This document shows positions 16,500 to 23,561 of a DNA stretch of 64,000 nucleotides, in pieces. The stretch lies in the NCBI GenBank assembly GCA_903831295.1, contig CAIKXA010000020.1:26287-90286 (forward strand), given 5' to 3'. A program made the position numbers and the translations under genes. The DNA is from an uncultured bacterium. Lineage in GTDB: Bacteria; Planctomycetota; Phycisphaerae; Phycisphaerales; SM1A02. Under the pieces are notes generated by a model that saw nothing but the letters and a program-made list of their open reading frames with translations, did not search any database and had not been told where the DNA came from. Numbering within the stretch: the stretch's first letter is position 1; every line of letters starts with the position of its first letter.

Positions 16500-17585
16500 T
16501 CAAGCGGTGGTGGCGACTCGTTTGGGATTTACTTGGCCATTTGTGCGGCCATGTTCAATTCGACGCTTGGCATAAGCAACAGCCGCCTCGTGCGTGCTGT
16601 GGGCGCTGTTTGCTTCTTTCAAAACGGAAGTTGTCGTGTGTTCGATTTGATCGATCTTTTGGTTGATCTGCCCCTCGGTCATTCCCAAATACAAACCAGC
16701 CAAACGAATAAGACCACCGGCGTTCACAACAAAATCTGGTCCATACAAAATGCCACACTTTTTTAGGCGCGCGCCATCATCAATCGCGTGCAGTAGTTGA
16801 TTGTTGGCGGTGCCACACACAATTTCACACTTGAGATTGGTGATGGTTCGGTCATCCAGAACGCCACCCAGCGCGCACGGAGCAAGAATGTCCATCTTGG
16901 TGGTGAAAATATTTTCATTGTCGCCCACCGCGGCGATTCCCAGTTCCTTCACGGCTTTCTCAAGCGCGCCGCGATTCACATCGCTCGCAATTACTTTGGC
17001 GCCAGCTTCTTTGCACAACTTGGCAACACGATAACCCGTGGCGCCAACACCTTGCACGCCAATTGTCATGCCAGAAAAATCAACCTTGCGGCCAAAGTGT
17101 TTCAAGCACGCCTTCATGGCGTTAAAGCAACCGGTCGCGGTGAACGGACTTGGGTCGCCACCATGACTGACGGTTTCACCACCCATGACGTGTTGGGTTT
17201 CCTCAGCCATCCAATCGCAGAATTGCGGCGTCACACCAACATCTTCCGCGGCGATATATGCGCCATTCATAGTGTCAACAAAGCGACCCATCGCGCGGCC
17301 CTCGGCCTCTGTTGCCGCCTGGCCAGGCTTGATCAAGATCACGCTTTTTGCGCCGCCCATTGCAAGATCCGCGGCAGCGGATTTGTAGGTCATGCCTTCT
17401 GATAGACGAAGCACGTCGCGGATTGCCTCAGCTTCATCGGTGTATGCCCAACGGCGCGTACCGCCAAGCGCGTTACCAAGCACCGTGCTGTGAATTGCAA
17501 TGATGGAGCGAAGACCAGTGGCTGAGTCGTGGTGAAAGCAAAGTCGTTCGTGACCATGATCCGCGAGTGTTTCAAAAAGCTTCAT
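16500..17585 (-). CDS. Leu/Val/Phe-type amino acid dehydrogenase (Glu/Leu/Phe/Val dehydrogenase family)
   Basis: A 361-residue NAD-dependent oxidative deaminase, most likely leucine or valine dehydrogenase, converting branched-chain amino acids to 2-oxoacids. The substrate-binding 'GGTRRW' and the catalytic-lysine segment 'MGGAKSVI' near residues 75-82 are present; the family usually reads GGGK, so Ala replaces one Gly here. The Rossmann motif is 'GVQGVGATGYRVA' near 174-186. Its product is the substrate of the E1/E2 complex encoded directly downstream, which explains the clustering. Length fits leucine dehydrogenase. ATG at 17585 has GGAAGG about 9 nt upstream. Confidence 0.9.
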   Translation of the reverse strand: MKLFETLADHGHERLCFHHDSATGLRSIIAIHSTVLGNALGGTRRWAYTDEAEAIRDVLRLSEGMTYKSAAADLAMGGAKSVILIKPGQAATEAEGRAMGRFVDTMNGAYIAAEDVGVTPQFCDWMAEETQHVMGGETVSHGGDPSPFTATGCFNAMKACLKHFGRKVDFSGMTIGVQGVGATGYRVAKLCKEAGAKVIASDVNRGALEKAVKELGIAAVGDNENIFTTKMDILAPCALGGVLDDRTITNLKCEIVCGTANNQLLHAIDDGARLKKCGILYGPDFVVNAGGLIRLAGLYLGMTEGQINQKIDQIEHTTTSVLKEANSAHSTHEAAVAYAKRRIEHGRTNGQVNPKRVATTA

Positions 17586-17636
17586 GAATGCAACCTTCCG
17601 TATGAATTAAAGAAATAAATAAATGAGAACACCAAA

Positions 17637-19577
17637 CTATTTTCCAACCTTGACACCATCAAACACACTTCCTGAACCAAATTGTGGAATAGATGATTGG
17701 TTTACTTTTTGACCAGACCCACGCGCCTTTAAATCCATGGTGCGCTCTGGAATGGTGTACGCGGAATTTGGCAGTAGATCTGAACGCAACATGGCCGCCG
17801 CCGCGGCGCGCTTCATTGTGGAATCCGTGTTGTTGTGCAAAGATCGGATTTCCGCCTGGATTTCAAGATTTGCCATTGCAACAAGATGTTCAACCATGGC
17901 CATGTCGTGTTCGAGCGCGTTGCCCTCAAGACCATTTCGCAGCGCGCGGTCAAGTTTAGAAATTGAGCACACCATGGCGTGAATCCAAAGAGCGCACATG
18001 GAGAGGCGCGCCTGCACAGTCTGGTTGGTGATAAGTTTTTCTTCGTGCTCTTTGAAAGCCATCTTCACTTGGTGGCTGTGTTCACGAATGTGCATCATGG
18101 TTGAAAGACCAAACCGCTTCAGGCGCGGATGCAGCATTTCGGATTTTGGAAGACCACCACGGATACCCAGGAAAAGTTCGCTGCCAATTTTCACGGCGCT
18201 ACTCATAGCCTTTAGAGGATTGGCGCGAACCGAAAGCATCCACTCACCAAGTTGTTTGGAGCCGTATGCAAATATGAAACTGTGCATGACTTCATTTGCG
18301 CCCTCAACAATAATGTTGATGCGCGAGTCGCGCCAAATTCGCTCGATGCCGTTCTCGGTCATGTAACTTTCGCCGCCCATGATTTGCATGGTGTCATCCA
18401 CCACGCGGTAACCCATTTCACTGCAGAACACCTTGCACATAGCGGTTTCCAACATGATGTCGTCGTCGTGTCGATCAAGGAAGCCGGTGGTCATATAAAG
18501 AATGGCGTCCATGGCATACAGGCGCGCGCCCATACGCGCGATTTTTTCTTGGATGAGATCAAATTCCGCGATGGGCCGATCAAATTGATAGCGGTATTTG
18601 GCCCATTTACATGCTTGTTCATAAGCGAATGTGGCTCCGCCCAACATACCGGCACTGAGAGTGCAACGACCGTAATTTAAACATGTCAGCGCAACATTTA
18701 GGCCGCGACCTTCTTTGTGAAGAAGATTTTCCTTTGGCACTTTGACGTTGGTGAGCTTGATGCGCGCTTGCCATGTTCCGCGAATACCGCACTTGGAGCG
18801 ATTGCGGCTGAAGATTTCAACACCCTCCATGTCGGGAGTGCAAATAAGCGCGCTGACCGCGTCCTTTTCTTTTCCCGTCTTGGGGTCTTTTAGTTTTTGT
18901 TTAGCCATCACGGTGAAGAAACCAGCGAGCGCGGCGCTTGTGGCCCATTTCTTTTCACCATTGAGGATGTAGAAATTTCCACACGGACTAATTTCACAAC
19001 GCGTTTCTTGACCACCCGCGTCGCAACCAACATTTGGCTCGCTTAGGCAAAATGCGGAAAGTGAATCCTTCGCCATTCTTGTTAGAAAACGGCTCTTTTG
19101 TTCGTTGTTTCCAAAAAGCATCAGCGCCTTGCAACCAATGCTTTGATGCGCGCTGACAAGCACCGCGGTGCTGCCGCAATAGCGGCCAATGAGCTCGAGT
19201 GAGCGGTTGTAGCTGGTAATGCCAAAATTGCCGCCGCCATATTCCTTTGGAATGGTCATGCCAAGCGCGCCCAAATCAAAGAGACGCTTCACAACCCAAT
19301 CTGGAATTTCTTGTTTCTGATCGATTTCAATGGCGGGATGTTCTGTCTTGAGATATTGCTCAAGTGCGGCAAGAAGTTGGTCGCAGCGCGCGGTTTCTTC
19401 CGCGGAACTTTCTGGATAAGGAAAGGCGACCGATTCACGGAAGTTGCCCCAGAAATAATTTTTTACCAAACCCATTTTTTCCGGATCTGGTCCAAGCATC
19501 TCTTGAGCTTGCTCGATTTGTTTGCGATCTTTTTCAGAAACGTTTTTTAAATCAGTGGCAAGATTTGTGGCGGCCAT
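17637..19577 (-). CDS. Acyl-CoA dehydrogenase, long form
   Basis: A 646-residue flavoprotein that would introduce a 2,3-double bond into an acyl-CoA. The N- and mid-domains cover about residues 60-310 with 'LSEPNVGCDAGG' and 'GEKKWATSAALAG'. The catalytic glutamate lies in 'IVEGANEV' near 433-440. A further 200 residues of helical extension follow, as in very-long-chain (VLCAD/ACAD9) enzymes rather than the 380-residue short-chain forms such as isovaleryl-CoA dehydrogenase. Context would suggest branched acyl-CoA; the size suggests long-chain acyl-CoA. The question is open. ATG at 19577 has AGGAG 6 nt upstream, and a dyad operator-like repeat lies 37-62 bp upstream. Confidence 0.92.
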   Translation of the reverse strand: MAATNLATDLKNVSEKDRKQIEQAQEMLGPDPEKMGLVKNYFWGNFRESVAFPYPESSAEETARCDQLLAALEQYLKTEHPAIEIDQKQEIPDWVVKRLFDLGALGMTIPKEYGGGNFGITSYNRSLELIGRYCGSTAVLVSAHQSIGCKALMLFGNNEQKSRFLTRMAKDSLSAFCLSEPNVGCDAGGQETRCEISPCGNFYILNGEKKWATSAALAGFFTVMAKQKLKDPKTGKEKDAVSALICTPDMEGVEIFSRNRSKCGIRGTWQARIKLTNVKVPKENLLHKEGRGLNVALTCLNYGRCTLSAGMLGGATFAYEQACKWAKYRYQFDRPIAEFDLIQEKIARMGARLYAMDAILYMTTGFLDRHDDDIMLETAMCKVFCSEMGYRVVDDTMQIMGGESYMTENGIERIWRDSRINIIVEGANEVMHSFIFAYGSKQLGEWMLSVRANPLKAMSSAVKIGSELFLGIRGGLPKSEMLHPRLKRFGLSTMMHIREHSHQVKMAFKEHEEKLITNQTVQARLSMCALWIHAMVCSISKLDRALRNGLEGNALEHDMAMVEHLVAMANLEIQAEIRSLHNNTDSTMKRAAAAAMLRSDLLPNSAYTIPERTMDLKARGSGQKVNQSSIPQFGSGSVFDGVKVGK

Positions 19578-19613
19578 GGTGAACTCCTAAAGATTGTCAG
19601 GGCGATGATGTCT

Positions 19614-19639
19614 ATTCAACGCTGATAAGAGTGTTGAAT
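19614..19639. promoter_or_regulatory. Inverted repeat upstream of the acyl-CoA dehydrogenase
   Basis: ATTCAAC at 19614-19620 and GTTGAAT at 19633-19639 form a perfect 7-bp dyad with a 12-bp spacer in the 129-bp gap between the crotonase stop and the acyl-CoA dehydrogenase start. Fatty-acid and branched-chain catabolic operons are often controlled by dimeric repressors at such sites; that reading is inference. Confidence 0.4.
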
Positions 19640-19706
19640 CAACCCCTAAATCCAATCCAATGTAAGAAAAATTAAAATATGCATACAGCCAGGGCGACTG
19701 AGATGT

Positions 19707-20588
19707 TTATCGCTTTAAAAATGCGTCAAGGCGCGCCCGGGCCTCGGGAGTATGTCGCAAATCAATAAGGTGTTTTTGTTCGCATAACACGCCGGCTTGA
19801 AATCCGTGCTGTAAACCCGCCTTGATTGCGTCAATCACGGCGCGCGCCGCGGCGGTGTTTGGCAGTTGTGTTTCAAGTTGCGCCAGTGCGGCGAGTGTTG
19901 CTTGGTGAAATTGCGGGTCCGCGATTGAAAGCGGAGAGCGAAGTGTTTGTGATTTTGGATTGGCGTGAATCCAAGCGGCGGCAACCTCGACGTGTGATTC
20001 GCCGGGGGAAATATTTTTTGCAAATAGGCCAGTGGGAATTTCAGTCGCATCAAACGGCGCGCCCGAGCAGGTGGCCATGATGGCCTTGGAAATATCCATG
20101 CGCGCGGCAAGCATCATGGTGCCGCCCCAACCCGGACAAATTCCTAGACCACATTCAGGAAGGCCAACTTTCCAACTTTTTTCACCGGGCGTTGGAGTGG
20201 CGCCAACAAGCGCATCGCAGTGCATCGCAAGTTCAAGTCCGCCGCCAAGAGCGGCCTTGTGAATAATCGCAACACTGGTGAATGGAAGTTTTGTGATGAG
20301 ACCGTAAGCCACGCTTCCTGCCCGCAAATACACATCAAGATCCGCGTCGTTGAGCGCGTCAATTTCCGCCAGATCCGCGCCCGCAACAAACACACGATCG
20401 CTGGCGCTTTGAAGAATGAGTCCCGACAGATTTTTTTGCGCGAGCGCGCGCAGAGAGCAATCCAGTGAGTTGATCAACCAACGATCAAGCACAACCACAC
20501 CGCCACGGGGTTTGGATGGATTTGGAATAAGTGAAAGAACCGCGATATTGTCGGCGCGAATTTCAAATGGAAGCGGGGTTTCACTCAT
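19707..20588 (-). CDS. Enoyl-CoA hydratase/isomerase family protein (crotonase 1)
   Basis: A 293-residue crotonase-fold protein. The oxyanion-hole segment is 'AALGGGLELAMHCD' and includes the glutamate equivalent to Glu144 of rat enoyl-CoA hydratase. 'LPECGLGICPGWGG' carries the equivalent of Glu164. Both catalytic glutamates are therefore present, so it is likely an active enoyl-CoA hydratase. It is the last of three crotonase genes in a row and lies 3 bp after the second. The ATG at 20588 fits the homology start. Substrate undetermined. Confidence 0.88.
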   Translation of the reverse strand: MSETPLPFEIRADNIAVLSLIPNPSKPRGGVVVLDRWLINSLDCSLRALAQKNLSGLILQSASDRVFVAGADLAEIDALNDADLDVYLRAGSVAYGLITKLPFTSVAIIHKAALGGGLELAMHCDALVGATPTPGEKSWKVGLPECGLGICPGWGGTMMLAARMDISKAIMATCSGAPFDATEIPTGLFAKNISPGESHVEVAAAWIHANPKSQTLRSPLSIADPQFHQATLAALAQLETQLPNTAAARAVIDAIKAGLQHGFQAGVLCEQKHLIDLRHTPEARARLDAFLKR

Positions 20589-20591
20589 GGT

Positions 20592-21359
20592 TCACTTTTC
20601 GTGAGTTTCAAATCGCGCGCGCAGGCGTTCTTGCGCTTCAGCACCAGCAATGATTTTTGCGGAAAGATCGGCGGCATTTGATAAAACAGACTCGTTGATC
20701 AATCCATCAAGTTCATGCAACAAACGCTTGGTGGTGGCTATGGCAAGCGGTCCACCAGAGGATAATTTTTGAGCGAAGTCCATTGTGGCGGATTCCAATT
20801 CAGCAACTGGAACCAAGTGCGTTGCCAAACCAATTCGAACAGCTTCTTCACCACCAACAAGTCCACCCGCAAGAAGAAGTGCGCGTGCGCGGCCCGCGCC
20901 AATTTTAGAAATAAGAAACGGAGCAACAACCGCGGGACATACACCAAGATCAACTTCGGGGTAACCCAACTTTGCCTGCTCGTGGGTAAAGGCAAAATCA
21001 CACGCGACCACCAGGCCGCATCCACCACCAACCGCCGCGCCCTGAACCCTTGCAATCACTGGAATAGAAAGTTTGCGCAAAGCCAAACCAACGCGCGCAA
21101 GACCATGCAGCATGAGTCCCATTTTTTTTACGTCGTTTAAAACGCCACGAAGATCCATGCCGGCGCAAAATGATTTTCCATTGCCCGAAAGAATAAGAAC
21201 ACGGGCGGCGGAATTGGACGCAACCGTAGCCACGGCGTGTTCAAGTTGCTCAATCAATTCAAAATGAAGAGCGTTGCGGGCATCGGGGCGATTGAGTGAA
21301 ATTTCAACAACGCCAACGGCGGCGTGTGTGGAAGAATTGATTTGAACCAACTCGTTCAT
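20592..21359 (-). CDS. Enoyl-CoA hydratase family protein, methylglutaconyl-CoA hydratase (LiuC)-like (crotonase 2)
   Basis: A 255-residue crotonase. The oxyanion segment 'GAAVGGGCGLVVACD' has Gly where classical enoyl-CoA hydratase has its first catalytic Glu, while the second Glu is kept in 'GYPEVDLGVCPAVVAPF'. This combination and the 'PAVVAPF' wording resemble bacterial methylglutaconyl-CoA hydratase of leucine degradation. That fits the leucine-dehydrogenase-like gene and the 2-oxoacid dehydrogenase downstream in the cluster. The assignment is a residue-pattern inference; methylcrotonyl-CoA carboxylase and HMG-CoA lyase genes are not in the window. The ATG at 21359 is 18 bp after the third crotonase stop. 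Confidence 0.85.
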   Translation of the reverse strand: MNELVQINSSTHAAVGVVEISLNRPDARNALHFELIEQLEHAVATVASNSAARVLILSGNGKSFCAGMDLRGVLNDVKKMGLMLHGLARVGLALRKLSIPVIARVQGAAVGGGCGLVVACDFAFTHEQAKLGYPEVDLGVCPAVVAPFLISKIGAGRARALLLAGGLVGGEEAVRIGLATHLVPVAELESATMDFAQKLSSGGPLAIATTKRLLHELDGLINESVLSNAADLSAKIIAGAEAQERLRARFETHEK

Positions 21360-21377
21360 GCTTTGAAGGGTAGCGAA

Positions 21378-22331
21378 CTAAGAGCGTTGCTTCCAAACAG
21401 CCGCAACACGATCAACGCTCTCTGAGCCGCCAACACCCGAACTACTGGCCAAAAGAGCCGACGTGCGATTTGTTTGGTGTGAAATTGGATCAAGATTTTG
21501 CAGCCAATACTTAGTCGTCAACAAGGCGTGCGGACCTTTGGCAAGTAGCGTGTTTATAAGTTTGGAGGTTTCTTGGGCCAGGGATTTTTGGTGAGTGAAG
21601 GAATCCAATCGCCCCGTAATGTTTGTGTTGACTGAGCTGGCATCAGCTATATGAGATGCAAAACCCAATTCAAATGCGCGCGTGCCATTTATAAATTGAC
21701 CGCCCAACAATAACTCACGCGCCGCCCCCAAACCCATGCGTGAGGAAAGTGTTGGAGCGCTTATCGATGGTGATAACCCAATGGCGTGAGTTGGATATCC
21801 AAACTTGGCATCGGGCGTTGCAACGACAAAGTCACAGGACGAGACCAGCGCGCAACCACCAGCGAGCGCCGCGCCCGACACTGACGCAATAGTGATGGCT
21901 GGAAGTTGGGAAATAATTTCAACACATTGATGAAGGCGCTGTAAATAGCCGGTCAGCACGGGCTGCGCACTGTCCGCGTCATTCGCCACGGAGCGAAGAT
22001 CAAATCCCGCGCAGAATGAAGGACCATTTGCGCAAAGAACAACAACACGCGTGGTGGAATCATCAAACACTTTGTGTGAAGGCGTGAATTGATTTGTGAT
22101 TTTTTCACCAAGAACAGGGGAATGAGTTTCCTTAAAAAACGGATTTGCCGCGCAGTTTTTTTGAATGTCTTTCAGGGCGTTCTCAAGCGCGGTGAACATC
22201 TCATCCCCAAGCGCATTGCGACGATCGGGATCGTTGAGCGTGATCGTGGCCACGGATCGCGACTGTTTGTTGTCGTTCAAACCACTTGAATATTCCAGTA
22301 GAAGAAGAGGCTTGTGCGCAGGCAAAGTCAC
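21378..22331 (-). CDS. Enoyl-CoA hydratase family protein with altered active site (crotonase 3)
   Basis: A 317-residue crotonase-fold protein with 'GPSFCAGFDLR' (CoA-binding) and 'GAALAGGCALVSSCD' (oxyanion hole). Neither catalytic glutamate of enoyl-CoA hydratase is present: the first position is Ala and the second reads 'GYPTHAIG', with Thr in place of Glu. It may catalyse another crotonase reaction or act only in binding. The supplied ORF is 22 codons longer. The GTG at 22331 is preferred because it overlaps the upstream stop by 4 bp (GTGA), has GGAG about 7 nt before it and removes the 70-bp overlap. It also carries a roughly 30-residue insertion near residue 70. Confidence 0.82.
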   Translation of the reverse strand: MTLPAHKPLLLLEYSSGLNDNKQSRSVATITLNDPDRRNALGDEMFTALENALKDIQKNCAANPFFKETHSPVLGEKITNQFTPSHKVFDDSTTRVVVLCANGPSFCAGFDLRSVANDADSAQPVLTGYLQRLHQCVEIISQLPAITIASVSGAALAGGCALVSSCDFVVATPDAKFGYPTHAIGLSPSISAPTLSSRMGLGAARELLLGGQFINGTRAFELGFASHIADASSVNTNITGRLDSFTHQKSLAQETSKLINTLLAKGPHALLTTKYWLQNLDPISHQTNRTSALLASSSGVGGSESVDRVAAVWKQRS

Positions 22332-22930
22332 CGCCCAACTCCAGGACCCGAAGGCACCGCCCCCATGCTCCAAATTACTTTGTTGATGTGCTCCCAACCA
22401 AGCACATTCACGCTGCCAGCGCGAATTGAAAAACTTCTACCGCGCGTAACCGGCAACTCAAGCCATGTTGCGATCAACACACGCGAAAAATGTCCGTGCG
22501 TGAACATGGCGATATTTCCAGCGAGTGATTCACAGCGATCAAGTAGTTTGACCGCGCGCTTATGCACATCGGAGAGGTGCTCGCCGCCCGGACAACCGTG
22601 ATGCCACAAATCCCAACCAGGATTTTTTGTTGCGATTTCAAGCGACGTCCAACCTTCGTAGTCGCCGTAATCCCATTCTGCCAAAAGTGGATCAATTTGG
22701 ACTTGTTTTTCTAGACCGCACAATTGCGCGGTGTGGATTGCGCGAGTGCGAGGGCTTGAAAGAACCGTTGCGAATTGCATGGCGCTTATCCAAGGCTTTA
22801 ATTCAACAGCGGCCTGATTTCCACGCGCGGTGAGTGGAATATCCGTGCTGCCGGTGTGGCGTCCATTTAAACTCCATTCAGTTTCGGCGTGTCGTATGAC
22901 CCAGATTTGCGGGCGGGGATCAGGTTTCAT
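22328..22930 (-). CDS. Histidine phosphatase family protein (phosphoglycerate mutase-like)
   Basis: A 200-residue member of the histidine phosphatase superfamily. The phospho-accepting motif 'RHAETEWSLNGRHTG' is at residues 13-27 and the second catalytic histidine is in 'FTHGHF' near 146-151. 'LAEWDYGDYEGW' carries the acid loop. Such proteins act as cofactor-dependent phosphoglycerate mutases or as phosphatases of small phosphate esters; with a separate gpmI in the window, a phosphatase role is more likely. It is first in the run with the three crotonases (4-bp overlap), and the lipoprotein gene ends 3 bp from its start. Confidence 0.88.
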   Translation of the reverse strand: MKPDPRPQIWVIRHAETEWSLNGRHTGSTDIPLTARGNQAAVELKPWISAMQFATVLSSPRTRAIHTAQLCGLEKQVQIDPLLAEWDYGDYEGWTSLEIATKNPGWDLWHHGCPGGEHLSDVHKRAVKLLDRCESLAGNIAMFTHGHFSRVLIATWLELPVTRGRSFSIRAGSVNVLGWEHINKVIWSMGAVPSGPGVGR

Positions 22931-22933
22931 TTT

Positions 22934-23446
22934 TTATTTTTTCGGCGGCACAACAACGGGCTTGGTTGGCGCGGGCGCTAGTTTTTTTGGAGTTGGGATT
23001 GGAATTTGGCTTGGGCTTGGAAGCGCCACAAATGGATCGCGAAGATATACAAGAATGCTTCCATCAGGGCCCTGCAATGTGAGTTGATCTATTTCGACGC
23101 GTGGAACAAATGATAATTCCCGGCGTTCTGGCGGCGGATCAATAATCATTTTTAAAGTACCGGCCGAAACCTTCCATGTGCCGCGTCGCACAAAATCACC
23201 CGCTCGGGCGGTCACCACGCCGCCTTCGCCCAAAGAAAGAGTGGCGCCGGCGGGACTTTCAATTGCCTCATCGGATTTCGCCGCATTCGGGTCTTGCGCC
23301 AAAGAACTGTCGCCGGGAGAAAAAATCCAGCGGCCCACAAGCTGGGGAGTTGGCGCATCAATGTTGCTGGTTATTTTTGCGTTTGGCGTGGTGGCGCACG
23401 CCGAGGTAAATAAAATAAGTGCTGTAAAGGTTGCGCGGTGATTCAC
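22934..23446 (-). CDS. Hypothetical lipoprotein
   Basis: A 170-residue protein with a lipoprotein signal 'FTALILFTSAC' and the lipobox cysteine near residue 17. The mature part contains 'LVGRWIFSPGDSSLAQ' followed by a beta-rich stretch 'GTWKVSAGTLKMIIDPP', which resembles lipocalin-like small lipoproteins that measure 'residual' folds; no family is certain. The tail is Pro/Lys-rich. The start is GTG at 23446, since no upstream ATG exists in frame. It ends 3 bp from the phosphatase start and probably belongs to the same transcription unit. Function unknown. Confidence 0.65.
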   Translation of the reverse strand: MNHRATFTALILFTSACATTPNAKITSNIDAPTPQLVGRWIFSPGDSSLAQDPNAAKSDEAIESPAGATLSLGEGGVVTARAGDFVRRGTWKVSAGTLKMIIDPPPERRELSFVPRVEIDQLTLQGPDGSILVYLRDPFVALPSPSQIPIPTPKKLAPAPTKPVVVPPKK

Positions 23447-23561
23447 GTTGGCATCTTACGAGCAAGCGGCATGCGTTGCGACTATTTAAAAACTACACAC
23501 CATATTTATTTGTATGAGTAGTTTGTGATGGAGATCTAAGACACCACACACACGCGCAGTC

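Noticed and set aside
16473-16503. TTGACG...TACACT as a promoter for the E1 alpha gene
   Set aside because: Spacing is 19 bp and the -35 element overlaps the stop of the preceding gene; too weak to list as a feature.
22332-22397. 22-codon N-terminal extension of crotonase 3
   Set aside because: It lies in the phosphatase gene; the GTG at 22331 with GTGA overlap and a ribosome-binding site explains the start better.
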